In this document: positions 11,743 to 19,922 of the stretch, piece by piece | Numbering within the stretch: the stretch's first letter is position 1 | How the letters are laid out: every line of letters starts with the position of its first letter | Assembly: GCA_947474755.1 (NCBI GenBank) | Contig: CANJJE010000001.1 | Span: forward strand, 186,001-250,000 | Source: Burkholderiales bacterium | Lineage (GTDB): Bacteria; Pseudomonadota; Gammaproteobacteria; Burkholderiales; Burkholderiaceae_C | Reading direction: 5' to 3' | DNA: 64,000 nt | The notes under the pieces: model-generated | What the model was told of the DNA's origin: nothing | What the model saw: the letters and a program-made list of their open reading frames with translations, nothing else | The model's database searches: none | Made by a program: the position numbers and the translations under genes

Positions 11743-13173
11743 TCAGCCGATCCAGGCCCACCAGGCCACGCGCACCCGGTCCAGCGCATGCCCGCACCAG
11801 GCCCACAGTGGCGGCAGGCGGCCGACGACGATCTCGGCGCGACCGAGCAGGCCGGGACGGATGTCGCTGCGCGGCTCGGTCAGCCGACCCTCGACCTCGA
11901 AGATGTTGCGGCCGTCGACCGCCTTGGCCAGCGGCACGATGCGCTCGACGACGATGTCCTGACGGTCCCAGGGCAGCGACGACAGCGCCAGCCGCCCCGC
12001 CTGACCCGCCGTCACGCGCGCGATGTCGACCTCGTCGACCTCGACGATGACGCGCTGGCGTCCGGTGGTGGCCAGCGTCAGCAGCGTGTCGCCCTGTCGC
12101 ACTGGCGTGCCCGTGGCCTGGCTCAGCTCGCCCTGGATGACCAGCGCATCGAAGGGGGCCACCACGCGCCCGCGCGCCAGTTGTTCATCGACGAGCGCGA
12201 GCTGCGACTGCGCCTCGGCGATGCGCGCCAGACTGGTGGACGCGTCGGCGCGGTCGGCCTTGGCCATGGCCGCGGCGTAGGCGTTCTCGTGCTGCGCGAG
12301 CTGGCTGGTCCAGCGCTCGCGTTCCAGGCGCAGGTCGCCGTCGAGCAGGTCGACCAGCGCGTCGCCGGCCTTCACGCGGTCACCCGGGCGCACGTGGACT
12401 TGCTTGACGAAGCCGTCGGCCGGCGCCACCAGCACGCGCTGCTCGGCGCCTTCGATGCGGGCCCGCCCGCCGACTTCACGCTGCAGCGGCGCCGCGGCCA
12501 GGAAGACGAAGGCCAGCCCGCCCAGCGCCATCAGCCGGCGCGCCGTGCGGCGCTCGGGCTGGCGCAAGGCGTGCCAGGCGCGTCGCAGGTCACGCTGCAG
12601 GCGCCGCGTCGACGACTCGTCGCCGCGCTGCATCCAGTGCAGCGCCGGGACGGCCAGGGCCAAGGCCTGTTCGATCTGTTGAAGTTCTTCGGCGCTGAAG
12701 GGCTGGTGGCCCCGGCGCTCGAGGCTCAGGGCGCCGAAGGGCTCGCCGGCCTGTCCCAGGGGAACCGTGGCCACGGCCGCGCCGGTGAGCCGGTGCATCG
12801 CCTGGTGCTCGATCAGGATCGGCCCGGCCAGGGGAGTCCCGGCCCCGTCCACCGGTGGCCAGCCCAGGCTGCGCGCCTGTTCGAGGGCTTCGTCCATCGC
12901 GCCCAGCAGGCGCTGCGACGATTCGGCCTGCGCCAGCGGCGGCGCCGGGTCGGACGTGGCGATCAGGCTCGTGCGGCCGTCCTGGTGCAGCGCCAGGCTC
13001 ACTCGCGCCAGGCCGAGGCGCTGCGCCAGGGTACCGACGAGTACGTTGGCCGCCGCAGGCAGGCTGCGCTGGGCCAGCACCTGGGCATAGAGTTCGAGAA
13101 CGCAGTCCGGTGTGACGGCTGCAGGCTCGACAGGGGGAAGCCGGGTCGCCGATGGCAGCAGGTCTTCACTCAT
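11743..13173 (-). CDS. GAF domain-HlyD adaptor fusion protein
   Basis: 476 residues. A GAF-like domain occupies about residues 25-190 and should be cytoplasmic. One transmembrane helix follows (about 217-235, LMALGGLAFVFLAAAPL), then a HlyD-type periplasmic part: a lipoyl half motif (DGFVKQVHVRPGDRVKAG), a coiled-coil hairpin, the second half motif (VVAPFDALVIQGELSQATG) and a beta-barrel. Coupling a small-molecule sensor domain to an adaptor is unusual and suggests export controlled by a cytoplasmic ligand. The ATG at 13173 was preferred to a farther in-frame start because the GAF region begins shortly after it. First gene of the export operon. Confidence 0.8.
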   Translation of the reverse strand: MSEDLLPSATRLPPVEPAAVTPDCVLELYAQVLAQRSLPAAANVLVGTLAQRLGLARVSLALHQDGRTSLIATSDPAPPLAQAESSQRLLGAMDEALEQARSLGWPPVDGAGTPLAGPILIEHQAMHRLTGAAVATVPLGQAGEPFGALSLERRGHQPFSAEELQQIEQALALAVPALHWMQRGDESSTRRLQRDLRRAWHALRQPERRTARRLMALGGLAFVFLAAAPLQREVGGRARIEGAEQRVLVAPADGFVKQVHVRPGDRVKAGDALVDLLDGDLRLERERWTSQLAQHENAYAAAMAKADRADASTSLARIAEAQSQLALVDEQLARGRVVAPFDALVIQGELSQATGTPVRQGDTLLTLATTGRQRVIVEVDEVDIARVTAGQAGRLALSSLPWDRQDIVVERIVPLAKAVDGRNIFEVEGRLTEPRSDIRPGLLGRAEIVVGRLPPLWAWCGHALDRVRVAWWAWIG

Positions 13174-13643
13174 GGCGGTGCCCGCCGAGGGCTGATGCGG
13201 CGCTCGTCTTGTGCGCTGCGCCCGCCCTGGATGGAGCTGGCGCATGCTGGATCGGACGCAGAACGTAAATCAACACACCTCCTGGGACCATCGCTGCCTG
13301 CGGGCGCCGCGCTGCGGGCTGGGGCCTGGAAATTGTCGAGGCCGGTCGCGACGCCGGTCGCCGGATGAGCGCGGGAAAGGCCCCGTTAAAGCCGCTCCTT
13401 GACCCTCTTGAACTTGATCGAGGAACTGTCTGGCGCGCTCATTGCCGGTGAGTGCTGCGTGGCCTGGCAGTCATCGATGGCGCCGGTCCGACGCCTTGCC
13501 GCCCGTGCACGAACTGGGTAACCTCGTGAAACCCGCCACGGTTTTGGACGGCGCCGCGTGCAGCGACCGCCTGCCGGCTTCCATCCAGCCACGCGGTCAC
13601 CGATACTGATTCAAATGTCGTTCCCTCGCGACCCAGGTCAGTC
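13174..13643. other. 470-bp intergenic region upstream of the export operon
   Basis: Separates the divergent export operon and the small plus-strand gene at 13644. I see no supportable coding frame, RNA or repeat. It must hold the promoter of the minus-strand operon, but no pair of sigma70-type hexamers stands out. The stretch around 13380-13430 is less GC-rich than its flanks. Confidence 0.5.
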
Positions 13644-14276
13644 ATGCCGCACAAGCCGTTCGCCCCGAAGTCCTCAAACAAGCGCCAGTTTCAAGACCAG
13701 CGTCAGCAGCCCGTTCATGAGCGTCGCGTCACGCGCGGTCCGCTGAGTTCGGCTCGCTGGTTGCGCGGCCTGCTGGTTCGCCCCCTCACGCTGAAGCGCC
13801 GCGGCCTGCAATGGGACATCGTGCTGGTCGACCGACGCCAGCCGCGCGAGTTGTCCGTCTCTGCGGTCGAATCCGTGCGCGAAGAGCTGCGCATGCGCTT
13901 GCTGGGGCAAGACCACCATGCCGACGCGCAGTCCCTGATCCATCTGGAGCACGTGTACGACGCACTCGGACGCAATGGCTGGGACGCGGTCGAAGCCCTG
14001 AGCGCGCGCACGCTGGGCAAGGCGCTGCTGCACACGCAGATGCTGCTGGTCGAACAGGACTCCGAATCTCTGGCGCAGATGCGCGACCGCCTGCGTGCCG
14101 CGCTGACGGCAGCCGAATCGCGCGAGGAACGTCAGAAGCATCAGGTGTCGAAGGCAGGCGCCAGACCGGGCCCGGCTGTCGAGGTGTCGGAAGCCACCCA
14201 GGAAGACTTCGAAGCCAGCGAACGCAACTGGACCGGTGCCGCGCCACAGGGGGCGGCCCCGGCCGGGCGCGACTGA
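13644..14276 (+). CDS. hypothetical protein, hydrophilic, about 210 residues
   Basis: I do not recognise the family. The protein is soluble, with a basic N terminus (many Arg/Lys/Gln in residues 1-50), a central helical region with repeated Glu/Arg/Leu, and a low-complexity Ala/Gly/Pro tail. There is no signal peptide or membrane segment. An AGG about 8 nt before the ATG could serve as ribosome site. It stands alone, divergent from the export operon and convergent with the beta-helix gene. Confidence 0.6.
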   Translation: MPHKPFAPKSSNKRQFQDQRQQPVHERRVTRGPLSSARWLRGLLVRPLTLKRRGLQWDIVLVDRRQPRELSVSAVESVREELRMRLLGQDHHADAQSLIHLEHVYDALGRNGWDAVEALSARTLGKALLHTQMLLVEQDSESLAQMRDRLRAALTAAESREERQKHQVSKAGARPGPAVEVSEATQEDFEASERNWTGAAPQGAAPAGRD

Positions 14277-14372
14277 ACGAACGCCCCGCGGGCAGCCGAC
14301 CGGCCACCGCCCGCGCAGGTGGTTGCGCGGCACACGCTCCCGGTCAACGGGCGCTTGGAACGGGCGGACGCT

Positions 14373-15797
14373 CTAGGGCTGCAGGCTCTGCACCGCGCCC
14401 GGGTAGGCCGGTGGCCCGCTCAGGGGGCGAACGCTGCGGGGATGAACGTACTCGGCCCGCAGGTCGAGGGCGAGCCCGAGATCGGTGATGGCCGCTGGCT
14501 TCTGAAACTGCAACTGCCGCCCCGATTCGCTGAGCCGATAGTCGTAATTGGCCGCGTCGACAAACAAGGAGGCATCGCCGCTGACGTCATTGAGGATCTG
14601 CGCGAGGTCGGAGGTGTGGTAGCGGCCGAGGCCTGACAGCACGTTGTTCGCCGAGACGATGCTGGTGGCTCCTGGCGCTGCGCGCAGGAAGGCGCCGCCG
14701 TATGGATGATCATTGACCAGGGTATTGCTCATCAGATACAGGCGATTCTCCGGATACTTGTAGCCCTCTTGCCCGAAGGCGATCAGTGTGGAGTTTTCGC
14801 CGTAGCGGCTTTGCTCGATCACATTGCCCACCAGCACCGCAATGCCGCCATTGGGCAGGTCGACTTCATAGCTGGCATGGCCGCCCCGCTCGTCGGTGAT
14901 CCGGTTGTAGCGGATGTCATTGACTGCAGCACGGCTCTTGATGAGGTGGCCGATGTTGCCGTGGTGGAAGTAGCTGCCGCTGACACGCAGCGAAGCGATG
15001 CTGCCGACGTAGAGGTGGTGACTGAGTCCGCCCGCTCCGCCTTTGTAGGCAAATTCGCTGCCCTCGATCTCCAGCCGTGAATCGGGAGAGTTGGACGTCA
15101 ACAGCCCGCTTTCATTTCCCCAGAAAAGACAATCCCGCACGATCAGATGCCCGTCCTCGAAGCGAATGCCCGCGCCGTTGCGGTCGTTGACGCGGGCGCC
15201 GATGAAGTCGATGCCAGACACCTCGAAGTGCCCGTTGCGTATCACCCAGATCGCCTTGCCCTCCGCGCTTCGGCCGTCGGCGTAGAGGCGGGCACGGCCC
15301 CCCACGGCGCGAATGACCAGGCGCTTCTGCTGCCAGAGCGCCACATCACCTCGGTAGTCCCCGGCGACGATTTCCACCGTGTCTCCATCCTTGGCGATGC
15401 GCGAGGCCTGCGCGATGGTGCGAATCGCTTCGCTCGGGCCGACGCGCAGGATTCGACCCGTGGAAGCATCGCCTCGGGATTCAGAGCCGACCTGTTCAAC
15501 GAGTCGGGTGGGCGGCGGCGGCGCCGGAATCGGAAACGGCCGGCCTTGCCGTTCGCGCAGTGAGGGCTCGTCCAGGGCCTCGCGAACGGATCCCAGCACC
15601 GGCAGCGCGATCGCCTCCAGCTTGGGATGCCCCTCCAGTCGGCGCTCGGCATAGTCCATCAGCCGACCTGGTGTATGGCCTGTATAGACGATCAAACCGG
15701 CCAGCCCGACCAGGCACAGAACGCCCGCCAGCAAGAGCGTCAGCGACCCACGAAGAACTCGCCGCAACCTGTTCACCGGGGACGCGATTCTGGCCAC
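14373..15797 (-). CDS. membrane-anchored right-handed beta-helix protein
   Basis: 474 residues. A basic N terminus and one hydrophobic helix (about 17-39) look like a signal anchor. A Pro-rich linker (about 85-95) leads to a parallel beta-helix of the pectate-lyase type (about 115-430), with rung-like repeats such as IRNGHFEVSGIDFIGA, LIVRDCLFWGNESG and LRVSGSYFHHGN. The opening segment (ILRVGPSEAIRTIAQA) resembles the N-terminal cap seen in polysaccharide-degrading and alginate-epimerase-like helices. A polysaccharide is the usual ligand of such folds, but the substrate cannot be named and catalytic residues are not obvious. Confidence 0.8.
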   Translation of the reverse strand: MARIASPVNRLRRVLRGSLTLLLAGVLCLVGLAGLIVYTGHTPGRLMDYAERRLEGHPKLEAIALPVLGSVREALDEPSLRERQGRPFPIPAPPPPTRLVEQVGSESRGDASTGRILRVGPSEAIRTIAQASRIAKDGDTVEIVAGDYRGDVALWQQKRLVIRAVGGRARLYADGRSAEGKAIWVIRNGHFEVSGIDFIGARVNDRNGAGIRFEDGHLIVRDCLFWGNESGLLTSNSPDSRLEIEGSEFAYKGGAGGLSHHLYVGSIASLRVSGSYFHHGNIGHLIKSRAAVNDIRYNRITDERGGHASYEVDLPNGGIAVLVGNVIEQSRYGENSTLIAFGQEGYKYPENRLYLMSNTLVNDHPYGGAFLRAAPGATSIVSANNVLSGLGRYHTSDLAQILNDVSGDASLFVDAANYDYRLSESGRQLQFQKPAAITDLGLALDLRAEYVHPRSVRPLSGPPAYPGAVQSLQP

Positions 15798-16133
15798 AAG
15801 CCACTGTGGCCGACGGTGGCGTGTTCTGCGATCAGTCGCAGTGGCTGCGTCAATGAAAAGCGCCGCTCGTCCATGGCTTTGACATCCCAGGCTTCGACCC
15901 GTTGGGGCTGGTGAAAGAGATTATGGGCCGCGGGGCCGACGTGTACCGTGAGGTATGTCGCACGAACCCGGACCTCTGCAGCTCAGTGCGTGGCGCGGCC
16001 CGTTCGACACGAGAATGACGGGGGAGGCCAAGCCGTCAGCGGTGCAGGGTTTTCTCCCGCAAGCCGGTGCAGACCGGGTCGCAGAATCAGTCAGACAATC
16101 GCATTGCGTTGCACCCAACGAGGAGACATTCAC
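15798..16133. other. 336-bp divergent intergenic region
   Basis: Lies between the beta-helix gene (minus) and the PutA-like fragment gene (plus). An isolated TTGACA hexamer sits at 15879-15884 without a matching -10 element at 16-18 nt. I see no supportable gene here. A frame extending the downstream gene upstream to 15948 is open, but it has no ribosome site and does not look like protein. Confidence 0.4.
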
Positions 16134-16631
16134 ATGAGTCAGCCCCAATTCGATATCGACGAACTGCTGGAGAGCTTTCACGTCTGGCTCGAAGCCCAGA
16201 GCATGGATTCGCTTGCCGCCTATGCACAACGGTTGGCAGACCAGGTGCCCGATTCCGCACCCCTGGGCATGGTTCTGTGCCTGGCCGACAACCAGGACAG
16301 CCTGCTCGCGCAGACCCTGGCCGCGCTGACGGCAGGCAACGGCGTACTCTGGCCTCGCGCCCAGCCGGATGATCCCGTGCAGACTCAGGCACTGCGTGTC
16401 GGGCTGCCCCTGCCGATCAAATCGCAGATCACGCTGACGGACTGGAATCCATCCGCAGACGCAGCGCCAGACCCCTTGCCACAAGGCGTTCTCTACACCG
16501 GCGGCACAGATGCCCTGGCACAACTGCAGCAACAGGCCAGCCGTTGGCCCAACCATCCCGTGACGATCATTTCGTGCCCGGAAGACGTCGGCGATGATTT
16601 CGAGATTCCTCTCGCGCAGCTGCAGAACTGA
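16134..16631 (+). CDS. stand-alone protein resembling the C-terminal domain of PutA
   Basis: 165-residue soluble protein. Residues about 45-70 (MVLCLADNQDSLLAQ and nearby GNGVLWP) and 95-145 (DW..., GGTDALAQLQQQ, HPVTIIS) follow the pattern of the non-catalytic ALDH-superfamily-like domain found near the C terminus of long proline dehydrogenase/P5C dehydrogenase proteins (PutA). No catalytic Cys or Glu of an aldehyde dehydrogenase is present and no putA is nearby. The ATG is preceded by AGGAGA at good spacing, so it is translated as an independent protein. In long PutAs this domain helps oligomerisation or closes a tunnel; a stand-alone role is unknown. The family assignment is from recalled similarity. 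Confidence 0.55.
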   Translation: MSQPQFDIDELLESFHVWLEAQSMDSLAAYAQRLADQVPDSAPLGMVLCLADNQDSLLAQTLAALTAGNGVLWPRAQPDDPVQTQALRVGLPLPIKSQITLTDWNPSADAAPDPLPQGVLYTGGTDALAQLQQQASRWPNHPVTIISCPEDVGDDFEIPLAQLQN

Positions 16632-16756
16632 CCCGGCTTGCCCCTCCGGCCGGCATCGACGTACCCGTCGGACAGCACGGGTCGGGTGATGTCAGGCCAC
16701 GGCTGCCTCAGCCGCTTGCGAATTCGCTCGGCAGCGTCTCCTTCGACGTCACGGCG

Positions 16757-17761
16757 TCATCCGAGGACGGACTGCGCTACCGACGTGTACAGAGGGATGC
16801 CGATCAGGATGTTCAGCGGAAAGGTGATCCCCAGGCTCAGCCCGAAGTAGATCGCGGGATTCGCCTCGGGGATCGCATACCGGAGCACTGCCGGCACGAC
16901 GATGTACGACGCGCTCGCCGACAGCACCATCAGCAGCGCCGCATCGGCAACCGGCAGCGACAGCGCCCAGGACAGTGCCAGGGCGATGCCTGCGTGGATG
17001 ACGGGCCCGATCGCCGCGTAGCCGATCAGCGCCGGCGACGCCTTGCGCGCATCGGCGAAGTTCTTGGCGACCATCAGGCCCATGTCGAGCAGGAAGAAGG
17101 CGAGCATGCCCTTGAACAGATCGCCGGAGAACGGCTGCATCATCGCCTTGCCTGCGTCGCCGCTCAGGAAGCCGACCGCCATCGCGCCGAGCAGCAGCAG
17201 GTGCGCGCCGTCGGTGAACGACTCGTGCAGGATCCGCCCGATCGAGGGGCCGCCGCCCCCCGCGCCGAGCACCGCCGTCCCGCTGCCGTGGCTGGCGCCC
17301 GTCGGCACGGTCTGCGCATGGCGCAGCGTGTTGGCCAGCAGCACGGCCATGATGATTGCGGGCGACTCCATCAACACCATGGCGACTGCCATGTGTCCAC
17401 CGAAGGACAGCCCCACGGTCTCCAGGTACTGCATTGCCGTCACGAAGGTCACGGCACTCACCGAGCCGTAGGCCGCCGCGACCGCAGCGGCATCGAAGCG
17501 CGACACGCGGTTCTTCAGGAACGCGTAGCCGAGCATCGGCACGATGAACGCCATGGCGATCGCGGCCAGCAGCGCGACCGCGACGCTCGGCGTCAGTCCG
17601 GACTTCGCGAGCGCGAAGCCGCCCTTCAGCCCGAGCGCCATCAGCAGGTAGAGCGACAGGAACTTCGAGATCGCGGGCGGGATGTCGAGGTTCGAGCGCA
17701 ACGCGCCCGCCAGTACGCCGAAGACGAAGAAGAGGATGGCGGGATCGAGCAGGTTTTGCAT
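16757..17761 (-). CDS. sbtA: SbtA-type sodium-dependent bicarbonate transporter
   Basis: 334-residue polytopic membrane protein of the DUF897/SBT family (Na+/HCO3- symport in cyanobacteria). It starts LLDPAILFFVFGVLAG and carries the two characteristic inverted halves, with LKGGFALAKSG early and LLDMGLMVAKNF later, separated by a Gly-rich loop (about 158-175). About ten hydrophobic segments are visible. The start at 17761 follows AGGAGA at good spacing. It is divergent from a LysR regulator, the usual arrangement for inorganic-carbon uptake genes. No carbon-fixation genes are in the window; the substrate is inferred from the family. Confidence 0.85.
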   Translation of the reverse strand: MQNLLDPAILFFVFGVLAGALRSNLDIPPAISKFLSLYLLMALGLKGGFALAKSGLTPSVAVALLAAIAMAFIVPMLGYAFLKNRVSRFDAAAVAAAYGSVSAVTFVTAMQYLETVGLSFGGHMAVAMVLMESPAIIMAVLLANTLRHAQTVPTGASHGSGTAVLGAGGGGPSIGRILHESFTDGAHLLLLGAMAVGFLSGDAGKAMMQPFSGDLFKGMLAFFLLDMGLMVAKNFADARKASPALIGYAAIGPVIHAGIALALSWALSLPVADAALLMVLSASASYIVVPAVLRYAIPEANPAIYFGLSLGITFPLNILIGIPLYTSVAQSVLG

Positions 17762-17798
17762 GGAATTCTCCTTTGACCCGCACATCCTAGGGTTCGAT

Positions 17799-17818
17799 AT
17801 CGATCAGGCAAAATCGAT
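17799..17818. promoter_or_regulatory. candidate LysR operator, ATCGAT-N8-ATCGAT
   Basis: Two ATCGAT hexamers 8 nt apart, together an inverted repeat, in the 135-bp region shared by the divergent sbtA and LysR genes. This is the size and place expected for a LysR-type binding site. The surrounding DNA is the most AT-rich in this neighbourhood. Confidence 0.5.
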
Positions 17819-17896
17819 TTTCAAGATCTTGTACATAGAGTTCTATCTATATATCGGGCGGTCCTGCGCACCGTCTGCTCGAACCGCGAGCGCCGC

Positions 17897-18787
17897 ATGA
17901 ACGTGACCTTCCGACAGCTCCGCCTCTTCCTCGCGCTTGCCGACACTGGCAGCGTCAGCGCGGCCGCCCGCGCCACGCACGTGACACAGCCGACGGCCTC
18001 GATGCAGCTCAAGGAGATCGCCGGGTCGGTCGGGCTGCCGCTGTACGAGATCGTCGGCCGGACGCTCTACCTGACGGATGCCGGCAAGGAACTCGCCGAG
18101 ACAGCCCGCGCGATCTCGCAGACCTGGGAGGCGTTTGAGCAGCGCATCGACTCCGCCAAGGGTCTCGCGCGCGGGAAGCTGCACGTCTCCGTGGTGAGCA
18201 CGGCGAAGTACTTCATGCCACGGCTGATCGGCTCCTTCTGCGCCCGGCATCCGGCGATCGACGTCGCGCTGGAGATCCTCAACCGCGATGGCGTGGTGCA
18301 GCGGCTGCGCGAGAACCGCGACGACCTCTACATCATGTCGATGCCGCCGCGCGACATGGACCTGGAGGACAGGGTGTTCATGCCGAACCCGATCGTGGTC
18401 GTCGCCTCGACCGCCGACGCGCTGCTGCGTCGCAAGCGGGTCGTGCTCGAGCAACTGGCCGACCGCCGGTTCATCCTCAGGGAGAAGGGTTCGGGCACGC
18501 GGATGGCGGTGGACCGCCACTTCCGCGAGCACCGGTTTCGACCGGACGTCCGGCTGGAGCTGGGCAGCAACGAGGCTGTGAAGGAGTCCGTCGCCGGCGG
18601 ACTCGGGATCGGCGTGGTGTCGCGCCACGCGCTGCATGGTCAGCAGAAGGAGAACGGCGTGGGCATCGTCGACGTCGAGGGCTTTCCGCTCGCTTCGGCC
18701 TGGCACGTCGTGCATCCCGCCGGCAAGCGCTTGTCGCCGCTCGCGCAGGCGTTCAAGCGGCACGTGCTCGACGAGGTGCCCGCTTGA
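17897..18787 (+). CDS. LysR-type regulator (CbbR/CmpR-like)
   Basis: 296 residues. The N-terminal helix-turn-helix spans about residues 4-62 (FRQLRLFLALADTGSVSAAA, HVTQPTASMQLKEIA) and the effector-binding domain about 90-290 (RGKLHVSVVSTAKYFMPRLIG). The latter opening, FMPRLIGSF, is typical of CbbR/CmpR/RbcR regulators that respond to metabolites of carbon fixation. It is divergent from the sbtA-like gene, which it probably controls. Family assignment is strong, the specific ligand is not. Confidence 0.9.
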   Translation: MNVTFRQLRLFLALADTGSVSAAARATHVTQPTASMQLKEIAGSVGLPLYEIVGRTLYLTDAGKELAETARAISQTWEAFEQRIDSAKGLARGKLHVSVVSTAKYFMPRLIGSFCARHPAIDVALEILNRDGVVQRLRENRDDLYIMSMPPRDMDLEDRVFMPNPIVVVASTADALLRRKRVVLEQLADRRFILREKGSGTRMAVDRHFREHRFRPDVRLELGSNEAVKESVAGGLGIGVVSRHALHGQQKENGVGIVDVEGFPLASAWHVVHPAGKRLSPLAQAFKRHVLDEVPA

Positions 18788-18792
18788 GAAGC

Positions 18793-19033
18793 GCGCGCGG
18801 GCCATGGCGCGCCCAGGGTGCCGTCCAACGCGATCGAGGCTTCGACAGAGACGGGATCGCCCGGCTGCAAGGAGCCATTGGCGGACTGCACCCGCCAGAC
18901 GCTGCGCAGGTAGCTCGTACTTTGCGACTCGCCCCAGTAAGGCGGGGTGATGGTGAATGTGAATGGCGGCATGCCGACCTGCCAGCTGATCGCAGCGCCC
19001 GAACCGTTCAGGCTGTGAGCACCCGTTCGCGCA
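18793..19033 (-). pseudogene. inverted fragment of a PEP-CTERM-type secreted protein
   Basis: The minus strand has an open, protein-like stretch of about 80 residues with no start in place: SLNGSGAAISWQV, then FTFTITPPYWG, SYLRSVWRVQSANGSL and VSVEASIALDGTL. It looks like the N-terminal part of a secreted PEP-CTERM protein. It ends abruptly at the 3' end of the LysR gene and stops where the oppositely oriented PEP-CTERM gene begins. I infer a remnant placed by a small inversion. Confidence 0.5.
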
Positions 19034-19036
19034 CGG

Positions 19037-19882
19037 ATGGTTCCGGCCGCGGGCCAGACTGACGCCGCGACGCTGGAGCAGGCTGTCTTCCAGGAATACG
19101 TCTACGCGGGTGGGCTGTTTCACGGGCTGGGCGTGGATGACACGCTGCCGGAGTCCTTCGTCGAGTCGGCCACCGCCGCGGATGAATCCGCATCGGGCCA
19201 TGTGCGCACGACCGGCGGCGCCTTCCCGCGGGCCGAGGGTGCGCTCACGATGCAGGCCCTCGGCAATCCGACCCGGAGCATGCCAGGCAACTTCTCCGCG
19301 CGGATCTACTACGAACGGCAGGTCGAGCAGGTCGGGGGGGATCCCTGGATCGGTCCGGTTCCCATCGACGTCCACACGCGCGGCGCCGTTGACAGTGCGG
19401 TGACCTACGGGGCATCGATCTACAAGCTGTGGGCTCAGGCGCAAATCGAACTGCCGGGCGCCCCGCCCGTCGCGCACTCCGCCCGAGCCTGCGTGAGGGG
19501 CGTCTGCGTGCATGGTCCGATCTCGTTCGATCACGCCTTCTCGGGGCACGCCTTCCCCGGCACCGCCTACGTCGTCGAACTCGAGACGCTGGGGTCCGGC
19601 TATGTGTCGGTGGACCGGGCGGTCCTGTCGATGTCGGGCTGGGTGGATCCAGGCATCGCGATCTCCCCCAGCTTCGAACGCGCCGATGACTTCAGGCTCG
19701 TGTTCAGCCAGGGCATCGCGCCGGTGCCGGAGCCGACGGGGCTCGCGTTGTTCGTCGTCGGGGGCGCCACCCTGTTGATCGCCGTGGGTCGAGCCCGGCG
19801 CCAGCGGGCCGGGCAGTCGGCGTGCCCGTCGCCCGGCGGCCCGTCCGAGTTTGGGTCGCGTCAGTCCGCGCCGACCTGCTGA
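19037..19882 (+). CDS. PEP-CTERM sorting-domain protein, N terminus missing
   Basis: 281 residues ending in a PEP-CTERM sorting signal: VPEPTGLALF, a hydrophobic helix and an Arg-rich tail (about 230-260), recognised in other species by exosortase. Such proteins need an N-terminal signal peptide, but none is present: an in-frame TGA lies at 19016-19018 and the frame before it is not protein-like. The gene is therefore probably 5'-truncated, consistent with the inverted fragment just upstream. No exosortase gene is in the window. Confidence 0.6.
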   Translation: MVPAAGQTDAATLEQAVFQEYVYAGGLFHGLGVDDTLPESFVESATAADESASGHVRTTGGAFPRAEGALTMQALGNPTRSMPGNFSARIYYERQVEQVGGDPWIGPVPIDVHTRGAVDSAVTYGASIYKLWAQAQIELPGAPPVAHSARACVRGVCVHGPISFDHAFSGHAFPGTAYVVELETLGSGYVSVDRAVLSMSGWVDPGIAISPSFERADDFRLVFSQGIAPVPEPTGLALFVVGGATLLIAVGRARRQRAGQSACPSPGGPSEFGSRQSAPTC

Positions 19883-19922
19883 AAGCCCGCGAGCCGCCAG
19901 CCGTCCAAGCCTGAGTCTTGAC

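Noticed and set aside
9664-13368. Long plus-strand open frame opposite the M50-HlyD and GAF-HlyD genes
   Set aside because: Low-complexity Gln/Arg/Gly translation without domains; codon bias supports only the minus-strand genes.
16663-16682. ACCCGT-N8-ACGGGT hairpin between the PutA-like and sbtA genes as terminator
   Set aside because: Short stem and no T-run on either strand.
19016-19037. Frameshift or sequencing error hiding a signal peptide of the PEP-CTERM gene
   Set aside because: None of the three plus-strand frames upstream reads like a signal peptide; the minus-strand fragment is the better explanation.
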